A stretch of DNA of 64,000 nt from Doryteuthis pealeii (lineage: Eukaryota; Mollusca; Cephalopoda; Myopsida; Loliginidae). Position 1 is the stretch's first letter. Every line of letters begins with the position of its first letter. The stretch is taken from positions 87,601,894 through 87,665,893 of the forward strand of contig CM042160.1 of NCBI GenBank assembly GCA_023376005.1, given 5' to 3'. Under the pieces are notes generated by a model that did not search any database, had not been told where the DNA came from, and saw only the letters and a program-made list of their open reading frames with translations. Both the position numbers and the translations under genes were made by a program. Below are positions 21,868 to 31,188 of the stretch, in pieces.

Positions 21868-22190
21868 ATTTTGAATTCAGAGTTATCCCTCTCCTAGACT
21901 GGTTACCTACCCAAGGTTAAAGAGCCCAGTCTGCCCTACTATTTAATCCATAGCTGGATGGAGAATATATGGATTCATACCTTTCCCAAGGGTATTAGCG
22001 TTATGTGAAATGCCAACAGTTTCGTTTCATACCCTAACATATATATGTAGTTATCAGTAGAAATTCATTTTTTATAAATATATTTTTCTATTTAATCCAT
22101 AGATGGGACCCTAACAGGTACTACCACTCCGGGTCAGAGTGGACCAGGGAGCAATGGTGACGAAGGGGTGCTCCACATTGTATATATTTC
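21868..22190. repeat. SINE-B fragment (minus) followed by repeat D core (plus)
   Basis: 21,868-22,015 is a minus-strand SINE-B body (agactggttacctaccc, cccagtctgccctac, cctttcccaagggtattagc). At 22,105 the repeat D core (gatgggaccctaacaggtac) begins and extends through ccagggagcaatggtga, as at 39,194. Mirror: 52,760-53,085. Confidence 0.8.
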
Positions 22191-22377
22191 ATTATTTGCC
22201 TCCTTTGTGGAGTTATTTGTAAATAAAGTTCTTTTTCTCTATCAAGCAAGACCGTTCGTAATTTTATTTTTTCCCTACCCTTTTTATTAACGGCGCCCTT
22301 TAGTTCAATGATCGGTGCTTTTCCGAAAATGGAAGAATAATTTCCGATAGTGTTTTTCTTTTGACAGGTTTCCCTAT

Positions 22378-22655
22378 TGACCCTATTATATTTGGTGGTC
22401 GCGCTGAAAAGGAATTCAAGGAAAGAAAAGGAAGAGACAAAGACAAAAGGTAGTTTTAGGATTCAGGCTTTATTCATGGGTCATAGCCACCACGTGGAGA
22501 GGAAATTCCTTCTTGACCAGTAATAGTGTCTGATTCCCAGTTTAGGCTCTCATCCGAATGGCCGAGAGATTATCTTGATGGTCGGAAGTGGGTTCTTTTT
22601 CGTGCACACGCTCGGGGGGTTCTTCCGGTCTGAAGGCTCATAGAAGTTTGTTATT
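22378..22655 (+). repeat. Dispersed repeat R2, copy 2
   Basis: It matches 8,385-8,650 (ttggtggtcgcgctgaaaa onward). Upstream aataaagttctttttc and tttccctattgaccctatta may be the end of an LTR. Mirror: 52,320-52,572. Confidence 0.65.
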
Positions 22656-23504
22656 TTTAAAAATCTTAATCCTCACAAGTCTTAGAATTAATGATATACT
22701 AACACAATACTAAGCTGTGATAAGAAAAGGACTACGTACTGATACACTCTCCTGCGTACGTGTGTACGTAAAAGCGATATTATTTTAAAAAGCTTCGAAA
22801 GGAAGCTGTTATTGTTCAACTAATCTCCAAGGAAAAAAACAAAACAAAGCAAAAAAAGCTGAACAGAACAAGAAACGACGACTTTAAATTAATCTGTGCG
22901 AGACACTTCGTACAAATTAAAGCTTTCTTTTGAACTCTTCTCTTTGCTTTAATAATTATCTTGTAAACTTGGGAGCTATTTTATTTTGGGTCAGTCTATA
23001 ATCATTTTGCACTATTTTAGTTTTAAGTATAATTACTGTTTTTTTTTCTTTCTTTCTTTCTTTTTGTTTTTGTTTTCTTTCTATTCACTATTATATTATT
23101 ACACTGACACAGTCTCGTTGTCTATTCTTACTGGACGTTTTAGACAACAGCAAGTGAGATCAGATAGATTTAATAGCAAAGAAGACACACGACAGAAGAC
23201 CAAAGCAGACAAGGACGTTTGAAAAAGAGATTTAAAAAAATTATTTTTCAGGCCAGTAACCCTGATTAAAAATTGTCTGATTAATTTTAACTCCTAACAT
23301 CCTATTTCTAAGTTCAGAGCATTCCTATAAGGATATATTAAAAAATGGCTAAAAATGACCTTTGCATCTAAAGTTACCTGTTATTTCCCTTAAATAAAAA
23401 AACTTCTAAATATGTTTGATATTACATTTAAACAAAGGTTATCGTTTGGGGCGGATTAGGAAAACGAAGGAGACTTCTGGGCGGGCGGAATGAGGCAGTA
23501 TAGT
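22656..23504. other. Noncoding, no recognised element
   Basis: A+T-rich with a (TTTC)n tract at 23,045-23,066. No gene recognised. Confidence 0.4.
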
Positions 23505-23930
23505 ATAAAGATTTAACCACGAATGGTGACAGACAGTTCAAGAGTTAAGAATAAAACGAACAAACTTGAAATAGGAATAAAGACTTGTATTACAGAATAT
23601 ATATAACAATAAAGGTTGCAAAATTTTAGTGCGTCTGCACAAATGTGGGTGATTTGTAAAAAAAACTTAGCTGACTCCTGAGGTTGGGTGAATTATCGGA
23701 TCCCCTGCTACGGCTTCTCTGTCGTAATGCTGGATATGAGAGACGTTCAATTTGTGGTCCGTCTTCGATGCTGGTCGAGCAGAAAAGGGCTGAGTTTCAC
23801 ACTTTGGGTTTACCGCCAAAGTATTCTAGCTTGTGATTGGTTGTTTTGAAACAGAGGCTCTTAGGCAAGGACGATAACCCCCCAACCACAGAATTCTCAA
23901 TAATAGGACGTTAAGAGTTAAAACAGTTCA
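23505..23930 (-). repeat. Dispersed repeat R1 (LTR-like)
   Basis: The minus-strand copy of R1 shares blocks with 745-1,155: ccctacctcagga equivalents, tactttggcggtaaacc, ggttgttttga and acaagtctttattcctattt. Mirror: 51,060-51,480. Confidence 0.6.
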
Positions 23931-24411
23931 TGTTCGTTAAATGTGAAAAAGGTTCGTGTGTGTGTAATGTAATAAAAGTTCAGGTTTTTGAAATGTGAGA
24001 TCAGTTCATATTTGTAACGTGTGAAAACAGTTCGCATTTGTGAAGCTGTGCTCAAATATTTATACTATACAAAAGTTCCTGCATGAATTACAAAACGATA
24101 ATCTGCGAAGAAGGACCGGCGACGGAACAAGCAGAGAAAAAGACAACGCCTGATGAAGAAGATACCCGGCCGATAAGGAAGAACCCGAACACCCGACCAG
24201 CCGACGAAAGAGAGGCAGTAATCCGATAATAAGAGACGAAAGAAATACATTACAAGAATTTAAGAATAATGATAACCGTTATCTGTAAATAACGAGACTA
24301 TAAGAATTAAATGTGGGGTTATATTTTCTGTGGCTAAAACCATTTCTTATAATACGTTTGGGGGCTTCTGAAAAAGCTCCGAACGTGGGTGAATATATAT
24401 GCAACTATTGG
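23931..24411. other. Noncoding
   Basis: Repeated gttca(t/g) phrases occur at 23,945-24,050 (agttcaggttt, agttcatattt, agttcgcattt). No gene recognised. Confidence 0.35.
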
Positions 24412-24796
24412 GGTCAGTCAGTCAGTCAGTCAGTCAGTATACTGTTGGTTTGGACAATAGCAACTGACTAAGCACAACTGAACTAGTGCCTAAGACAGCT
24501 GGTACTTATGGAACTCAATAATAGTCAGTATACTGTTGGTTTGGACAATAGCAACTGGCTAAGCACAACTGAACTAGTGCCTAAGACAGCTGGTACTTAT
24601 GGAACTCAATAATAGTCAGTATACTGTTGGTTTGGACAATAGCAACTGGCTAAGCACAACTGAACTAGTGCCTAAGACAGCTGGTACTTATGGAACTCAA
24701 TAATAGTCAGTATACTGTTGGTTTGGACAATAGCAACTGGCTAAGCACAACTGAACTAGTGCCTAAGACAGCTGGTACTTATGGAACTCAAGAATA
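24412..24796 (+). repeat. 92-bp minisatellite, four units, with (GTCA)n start
   Basis: After gtcagtcagtcag, four nearly identical units follow, each with tatactgttggtttggacaa, agcacaactgaactagtgcc and agacagctggtacttatgg. The mirror array (about 49,990-50,530) has six units with private indels. Confidence 0.92.
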
Positions 24797-24835
24797 GTCC
24801 ATTCATGTATTTGGGTGATTGCATTCCTTGAGTCC

Positions 24836-24885
24836 TGATTGGCTGCTTGGTTTCTATGATGTTATGAGGCTTCATAAATACCCTG
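24836..24885 (+). promoter_or_regulatory. Promoter-like module beside the minisatellite
   Basis: An inverted CCAAT box (gattggctgc) and a TATA-like ataaatacc lie 30 bp apart just past the 92-bp array. Tandem repeats upstream of CCAAT/TATA elements recall retroelement U3 enhancers, but no LTR boundary is proven. Confidence 0.25.
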
Positions 24886-24889
24886 GCAT

Positions 24890-25695
24890 TCTGCAGTATG
24901 ATACAATATTAGATCCGTATAAAGTTACGGCTACTTGTTGCCTTCTCTTACCAATTCGACGGTAATTGGAACTTAGTATGATTATTCTACAGCAACAAAA
25001 TCCAACAAAAAGGTACATAACAAAATACAGACTTTATTGTCTGAGCACATTTAACAACAATACAAATACAAAATAGTTATAACGAAAGTCTTGAAGAAAG
25101 AAAAAAAAGGTTATCACTTAATTTGTACAGGAGCAACGAGGTAAGCCTTTTAGTCGGGGCTGGGGGACTTACCCCCCCAAATCCAAACGGGCTGAGACAC
25201 CACCATTTTTATTTCATTTTATCATGTTTGTTTCTGTTAGTAACGAGACAGATTTTTATTTATTTTTCAGGTTGGTAACTCTGATTGAAAAGTAATGAGA
25301 CAGATTTTTTTTTATTTTTCAGGTTGGCAACCTTGATTTAAAAATCAACTGATCAATGTTGACTTTTAGCTCATGTGAAACAGCGGAGTGAAGGACATGA
25401 TTCCGTACTACCGAAAGCAGAAATTCTGTTGGGCCGGACAGGTCGCGAGGTTTATAGACAGCAGTTAGACCCATGGAGTTGTTGAGTGGTATCCGAGAGA
25501 ATAGGAAAAAAAAAACCACTCGAAAACTTCTACTATCGTCAAGTGATTCTGGCCAATATGGAAAATAAGGCCAAGATCATGGAAGTGCATTATGGCCAGT
25601 GATGTAAAAAAAAAAAAAAAAATTAATTAAAAATTAAAAATTAAAAAAAACTAAAAAAACCTGGCTAATCAAGGGAATAGTAAAAAGTAAAATGT
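24890..25695. other. Noncoding
   Basis: A short duplicated unit around 25,236-25,345 (agacagattttt(ttt)attt, ttcaggttggcaac) and A-rich stretches at 25,608-25,660. No gene recognised. Confidence 0.35.
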
Positions 25696-25699
25696 AAAA

Positions 25700-25880
25700 A
25701 GTCGTCTATTGTCGGTATCAGCCGAACAGCGAGGAAGTATATCCCCTTTTCGCTAGCGCTAGACCAGATACTTTATCGCGCAGATCAGATTACCGAAGCT
25801 GTGCTACTCACGTGCAGCGTTGGTAGGGATTTGTATCGAACCCGGAACCTTGCTCTACCGACTCAGTTAAAGCGTCCTCA
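25700..25880 (-). repeat. SINE-A, diverged
   Basis: Body (tctggtctagcgctagcga on the minus strand) and head with gggttcgatacaaatccc. Part of the linker is missing. Mirror: 48,916-49,092. Confidence 0.8.
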
Positions 25881-26460
25881 CCACCAATCTTATCTTTTTT
25901 TTTTATAATGGGAATAAGGAGATAAAAGTTTTCACATGATCAGTCTAATTTCTTAATAGACTAATGTTGCAGGTTTTAAAATAAAGAAAAAGAAGAAGAA
26001 AAGGTAATAAAGGCTATGTGGCCGCCCACTCATACGGACCACGTCTACCCATCCATACCCCAGGAAAATGGTGATTCACTCATTCATGAACAATAGCAAA
26101 AAAATAAATAAATAAATAAAAGATAGATTTAATTGCAAGATTTACAGAAAAATGTAACTGCATATGAACAAATTAGAAATAGTTTAAAATAGGGATCTAC
26201 TTTTAAATCCCCTTGGTGTTCACCTTGATCGGCAAATTATGTGGGGAGACATAATTGTCTCCACTGGGAATGTAAGCCTACCTCCTACGTCACGTGTTTG
26301 TTGGTCACGTGACAATTCTGTCCTTTTTGTTGTATTTAGTACTGCACCAAATATCGAACACCTATTTGTTTTCGGCCCTCGCTCGTTGAGAGAATAAAGG
26401 ACATATTTTCCTAGCTCTGTTCGTGGCGCAGTTACAGACAATCAGTCTCCAACTAGCCTT
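25881..26460. other. Noncoding, no recognised element
   Basis: A+T-rich with (AAAT)n at 26,098-26,122. A frame at 26,220-26,441 shows no motif. Confidence 0.35.
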
Positions 26461-26462
26461 TC

Positions 26463-26530
26463 ATTGATTATGATTGATGTTAACGGCATGCCAACCCATC
26501 CATGGTTACTTTATGCCAAAAGGTTAGTGT
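26463..26530 (+). repeat. GGCATG-type dispersed motif
   Basis: It contains tgttaacggcatgccaaccc, ggttactttatgcc and aaaaggttag. Mirror at 48,285-48,345. Confidence 0.7.
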
Positions 26531-26554
26531 TGGAATTTTTGGGATATAGTTATT

Positions 26555-26790
26555 TACTAAGCTTAGCTTAGATGTGGCACAAGGCCAGAAGAGTGGGGCG
26601 CCCAGTGAGAATCGAACTCACTAACAATGGTCTGCTAATCTAGCTTGCTAACCATTACACCAAATTTTTGAGATATAGTTATTTACTAAGCTTAGCTTAG
26701 ATATGGCACAAGGCCAGAAGTATGGGGCTCCCAATGAGAATCGAACTCACTAACAATGGTTTGCGAAGCGAGCTTGTGCCAGACGGTCAC
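26555..26790 (-). repeat. SINE-C, tandem pair of tRNA-like units
   Basis: The minus strand has A box tggtgtaatggttagcaagc and B box agtgagttcgattctcactg. A second, partly degenerate unit repeats the tatttactaagcttagctta flank and ctaacaatggt. Mirror: 48,040-48,255. Confidence 0.75.
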
Positions 26791-26857
26791 TACTAAATAT
26801 AGACTCGTTGACTACCATGTGACCAGGGAAAGCAACCTATTATCCAATCACTGGCAT

Positions 26858-26885
26858 TGCTGCTGCTGCTGCTGCTGCTGCTGTT
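26858..26885. repeat. (CTG)n microsatellite
   Basis: About nine CTG units; the mirror (47,940-47,962) is shorter and interrupted. Confidence 0.85.
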
Positions 26886-26889
26886 GTAT

Positions 26890-27677
26890 TTATACAAGGC
26901 CTGATACTAATCTTAGCTCACTGCTATTTGGATCATCTTGGACGTCGGACTTACAAAGAATACTATAACACCGGATACTTATTGACTTGCTTACTTATTT
27001 AACATCTGGCCAAGAATGGCGGCTAGATACTCAACAGTTAGGAAATCACTAGGTTCACTCTGACCCGGAGTGGTAGTACCGGTTAGGGTCTCATCTATGA
27101 GTTAAATAGAACAAAATGAGTTCTAAAAAGAATACTACTTTCCTCTGTCCCTTAACTTGGCAAAGGACAGTTCTCTAACTTCCTGGCATCTACTGTTAAC
27201 ATCACGAGTTGAAACTCAAAAGCTATCTCTCTGAACACTGACGTCTCTTCGCGTAGCTATCTCTTATATCTCCTTACTGCTACTACGAAAGCTATTTTTG
27301 GCACCCCTCTACCCCGCAATAAAGTTGACCTCTTGCCGCATCCTGGTAGGCTGATACTATCAGAAAAATCACGTATCAGAGATCACTTTCACAGCGGATT
27401 GTTTTCTTCGTTTAATCAGACCTTGAAGTTTTACTTTTGAGAACCGAAATAGATGTTTCCTCTCATGTAACATTCATTCATTCATATATTTTTTTTATTA
27501 CCATTAACAACATCTGAAGTATTATAATAAGAAAATTCCTCCGACGACGACTTTATAGCGTTGATACTCTACTCTGACCGGCTTGATAGTGATATCAGTA
27601 ATTTGATACTTTATTTCACTACCAACACAACTGAATAACTAAACACTTATTACAGTGTCAAGGTTGTTTGTGCGTTA
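26890..27677. other. Noncoding with an inverted repeat D core
   Basis: 27,060-27,112 is a minus-strand repeat D core (ctctgacccggagtggtagt). The rest shows no gene. Confidence 0.5.
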
Positions 27678-27679
27678 GG

Positions 27680-28857
27680 TACCACCAAAATGCGCCACGT
27701 GATCAGTTTAGGCCACATTGAAGGAAGAAACGTAAATATTTTTGAACTTTCTTTTTTTTAAATCTCGCAAAAAAGAAATAACGAACATAAAGAGTTTTTA
27801 CAAAGAAAAAAATGCCAATTCAACGATCAAATTATCCGATTGGGGAAAAATCATCGTTATCGTGAAAAATAAGTAAAACAGTCTGTTCTTTTTTACAATT
27901 ACGATAAATAAACAAGAATTACGACCAGCTGGGGTTGTTATTTTGATAGTCACCGGGTAGCAATTTTTGAGGCAGGAGACTGGGACGCACTTCCTCATAA
28001 ATTACCAAAATATCAATAAAGAAACTGATTCTTTATTGATATTTTGGTAATTTATGAGGAAGTGCGTCCCGGTCTCCTGCCTCAAAAATTGCTACCCGGT
28101 GACTATCAAAATAACAACCCCAGCTGGTCGTAATTCTTGTTTATTTATCGTAATTTGTCGTAATTTTTGTTTAGATATGAAGATGGATATATAGTTTTCA
28201 ATAGACTGAGATAGATAGATAAAACAAACAAAATAATATAGATAGATATGAACAAATGGAGATAGATAGATAGATATTTTCGACAAGTAAATGTATTGGG
28301 GGGGGGTCGCTTCTTTTTTTGTCGTAATTCTTGTTTATTTAAACTAAAAACAAGACATTAAACAAACATGAAAAAAAAATCTTAGTATTTAAAGTAATAT
28401 AGATAAATATGAACAAATTGAGATAGATAGATAGATATGAAGATGGATAGTTTTGAATAGACTGAGATGGGTCGTTATTTTAATAGTCACGGGGTAGCAA
28501 TTTTTGAGGCAGGAGACCGGGACGCAATTCCTCATAAATTACGGTTATTTTTTTAGCAGAATTCTTTATTCATGGTTCTTTTTACTAAAAAGCTCTTGCA
28601 TTGAGATTTATAAAAATCCTCTGATATAATTATTCAGACTCTTATCTTCATAGAAAAAAAGTAAAAATCGTATATTGTCGGTTCATTTTTTCATATTTCA
28701 TAAAATAAAATAGGGGGGAAAGACCTCGTAAAAAAATATTTCCCCGAATATAAATTAGAAAACAACTATTTCAAGATAGTATTAATCTTTATGCAAGTTT
28801 TATTCTGTTAAATATAGGGGGTTAAATTTCACAGGGAAAGTTGGTGGTACCTACCAC
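27680..28857. mobile_element. Inverted-repeat element with GGTACCACCAA termini
   Basis: It begins aggtaccaccaaaa and ends ttggtggtacct, flanked by TA. The subterminal cacgtgatcagtttaggcc is shared with the related ends near 32,010 and 34,770. It hosts the long palindrome at 27,897-28,155, GATA-rich tracts (28,205-28,280, 28,420-28,440) and a third partial copy of the palindrome arm at 28,468-28,542. Non-coding. Mirror: about 46,060-47,170. Confidence 0.7.
27897..28155. repeat. 259-bp near-perfect palindrome
   Basis: Arms of 127 bp around a 5-nt centre (actga, 28,024-28,028), with about one mismatch. Outer sequence aattacgataaataaacaag; inner caataaagaa. Mirror: about 46,730-46,975, degraded. 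Confidence 0.92.
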
Positions 28858-28965
28858 TCTTCAAATCAAGAATTCGTTTCAATATTGATTGAGAGAGATC
28901 AAAATTGCATTTACGTTTTGCGTCTACAAATGAATCGACTCTCAATTCATAAGGAAGTTGGCACA

Positions 28966-29195
28966 GTGGCCTATTGTCGGTATCAGCCGGTCAGCAAGGG
29001 AATCCACCACGTTTTCGCTAGGGCTACACCAAGGAGATTAAAAAAAATAATTTTGTTGTTGCTGGGATAGAGCGCCACACCTACCGTCAGCTCCCAACTT
29101 TACCGCACAGATCAGATTACCCCATCTGGGCTACTCATGCGTTGAGTTGGCGGGAACCTTGCGATTATTCGGCGGCTGCTCTACCGACTATCTGA
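28966..29195 (-). repeat. SINE-A at the inner palindrome boundary
   Basis: Minus-strand body (aatctccttggtgtagccct) plus linker and a head lacking a clear B box. The inverted-arm match ends inside it, at 29,131. A second SINE-A of opposite orientation lies 1.6 kb away. Confidence 0.8.
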
Positions 29196-29282
29196 GAATA
29201 TCCAGCTACCTTTTAAACCTTGAAACACAAAACCTCTTACCACCCCATAAATCCACCAGTTAAAACTGGTACGAAAAAACTT

Positions 29283-29575
29283 TCACAGAATCGGCCGATC
29301 ACCGAGTGAAAGGGAAAGTAAAAGAAAGCAAAAAGATAGACAGATACTTGGACCTTGCTCGAGAACTGAGAAAACTGTGGAACCTGAAGGTGAAGGTTGT
29401 AGCAACTGTAATTGATGCCCTTGGAACGACCCCAAGGATTTGGAAAAGAGTCTGGATGAACTGGAAATCAGAAGAAGAATCGATCTCATCCAGACTATAG
29501 CATTGTTGAGATTGGCTGAAATTCTCAGAAGAAATACTCAGAAGAGTCCTGGAGATCTGAGGAGACTTGTCTGGG
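29283..29575 (+). pseudogene. Non-LTR retrotransposon ORF 3' end, copy 1
   Basis: It reads ADHRVK then KIDRYLDLARELRKLWNLKV and IDALGTTP. A frameshift follows, and the next frame continues EKSLDELEIRRRIDLIQT and ILRR. It is the C terminus of a retroelement polyprotein, truncated 5'. It is absent from the right arm. Confidence 0.7.
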
Positions 29576-29577
29576 AG

Positions 29578-29868
29578 GTGCATGGTGTAATGGTTAGAGT
29601 CGTAGGAAATGGACTCGTTGACCCGAGTTCAAATCCTGGACGAAGCCACAGTTCACATAGCGCTAATACACTTGGGAAAGGTATGAATCAAACGATTCTC
29701 TCTCCAGCTATGGGTAAATAGTAGGACAGACTGGGCCTTTTAATCTTGGTTAGGCAACCAGTCTAGGAGAAGGAAAACTCTGAATTCAAACCTCTTTAAT
29801 CTCCACTTGGGGTGGTCACTACTAGAGTAGGCTTAGGCCTACTTAGTGATCTATTTCAATTTCACAAG
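29578..29868 (+). repeat. SINE-B, full-length
   Basis: A box tggtgtaatggttagagtcg, B box gagttcaaatcctgg, and the complete body and 3' end cttggggtggtcactactag through atctatttcaatttca. It lies between two retroelement tails. Confidence 0.88.
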
Positions 29869-29869
29869 A

Positions 29870-30240
29870 AAAAAAAATTAAGACCAGACCTAGTGTTGAT
29901 AAACAAAAAAGAAAGAACTTGTCAACTGGTGGATTTTGAAGTTCCAGCATATCACAGGGTGAAGCTAAAGGAAAATGAAAAAATAGACAAATATCTGGGC
30001 CTTGCCAGAGAACTGAAAAAGTTATGGAATATGAAAGTGAAAGTGATACCAATTGTAGTTGGTGCACTTGGAACAGTCCCAAAAGGATTAGAAAAGGGCT
30101 TGGAAAGTTTGGATATCAGAGGAAGGATTTAAACCCTTAAGAACACTGCACTGCTGCAATCTGCCAGAATACTCAGAAGAGTCCTGGAGACCTGAGGAGA
30201 CTTGCTGTCACTCAGACTCCAGTGAAAGATCATCAGCTAA
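29870..30240 (+). pseudogene. Non-LTR retrotransposon ORF 3' end, copy 2
   Basis: The frame reads LRPDLVLINKKERTCQLVDF, then VPAYHRVKLKENEK, KYLGLARELKKLWNMKVKVI and VVGALGTVPKGLEKGLE. It has a stop after IRGRI, then SARILRRVLET and the natural stop. The PD...D pattern recalls the restriction-like endonuclease end of R2-type elements (inference). This is a relic. Confidence 0.75.
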
Positions 30241-30279
30241 CACTGATGTGAAAACTCAAAAGGAGTAAAATAATAATAA

Positions 30280-30660
30280 TAATAGAAGACCGGGCCTAGT
30301 AGTGATTGACAAGAAAAAGAGAACCTGTCATCTCGTGGATTTTGCCGTCTCGGCCGATCACCGAGTGAAAATGAAAGAAAACGAAAAGATAAACAAATAC
30401 TTAAACCTTGCCAGAGAACTGAGGAAACTTTAGAACATGAAGGTGAAGGTCGTACCAATTGTAATTGGCGCCATTGGAACGATCCCCAAAGCTCTGGAAA
30501 AGAATTTGGGTGAATTGGGAATCAGAAGAAGAATAGAGGCCATCCAAACTACAGTACTGTTGGGATCAGCTAGAATACTCAGAAGAGTCCTGGAGACCTG
30601 AGGAGACTTGCTGTCACTCAGCCTCCAGCTGTGAAAAACTCAATAATAATAATGTCTTCG
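30280..30660 (+). pseudogene. Non-LTR retrotransposon ORF 3' end, copy 3
   Basis: It reads RPGLVVIDKKKRTCHLVDFA, ADHRVKMKENEKINKYLNLA, one stop in place of a conserved Trp (codon tag), IVIGAIGTIPKALEKNLGEL and SARILRRVLET before the natural stop. It then continues with a 3' tail ending aataataat. Almost intact for this segment. Confidence 0.78.
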
Positions 30661-30831
30661 TTGACGCTCACCCCGATCGTTATAATTTCTAAAGGGAGAT
30701 AACTAATAAATCCTGATTTATAAAGTGCTTTCATTACTTATTTACATGCAGTTAATTATAATATGTCTCTAAAAAGGATGCCATTTGACATCAACCTTGA
30801 TGGTTGTCTTTAAAAGTATTTAAATGAATTT

Positions 30832-31085
30832 AGACGGTTTAGCTTAGTCGGTAGAGCAACGGCCGAATAATCGCAAGGTTCCGGTTTCGATACCAGTCCC
30901 CACCAAGTAGCCCAGATTGGGTAATCTGATCTGTGCAGTAAAGTGGGGAGCTGACGATAGGTGTGGCGCTCTATCTCAGAAAAAAAAGAAAAAAATTAAA
31001 AAAATCTCCTTGGTGTAGCGCTAGCGAAAACGGGGTGGATTCCCTTGCTGACCGGCTGATACCGACAATAGGCCACTCTGCAAAC
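30832..31085 (+). repeat. SINE-A, full-length
   Basis: A box tagcttagtcggtagagc, B box ggttccggtttcgatacc, linker gatctgtgcagtaaagtggg, body aatctccttggtgtagcgct. It is the inverted partner of the copy at 28,966. The following 31,086-31,190 mirrors 28,857-28,965. Confidence 0.88.
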
Positions 31086-31188
31086 TTCCTTATTAATTGA
31101 GAGTCGATTCATTTGTAGACGCAAAACGTAGATATAATTTTCATTCTCTCTATCGATATTGAAACGAATTCTTGATTTGAAGAGTGGT

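Larger units (their letters stand above)
11668..29131. repeat. Left arm of a giant inverted repeat
   Basis: The segment recurs as its reverse complement at 45,785-64,000. Anchor pairs include 13,663-13,848 with 61,195-61,386, the SINE-A at 15,320-15,570 with 59,480-59,730, the MITE at 16,487-16,628 with 58,418-58,560, and 28,966-29,131 with 45,785-45,945. The outer match is still running at the window end. The inner boundary falls inside a SINE-A copy. This arm reads cleanly. Confidence 0.93.

Noticed and set aside
23505..23930. Complete LTR retrotransposon using R1 or R2 as LTR
   Set aside because: No paired LTRs, no gag-pol coding and no target-site duplication could be shown.
24412..24796. 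CRISPR-like regular repeats
   Set aside because: Units of about 92 bp are contiguous without unique spacers, in eukaryotic-type DNA: a minisatellite.
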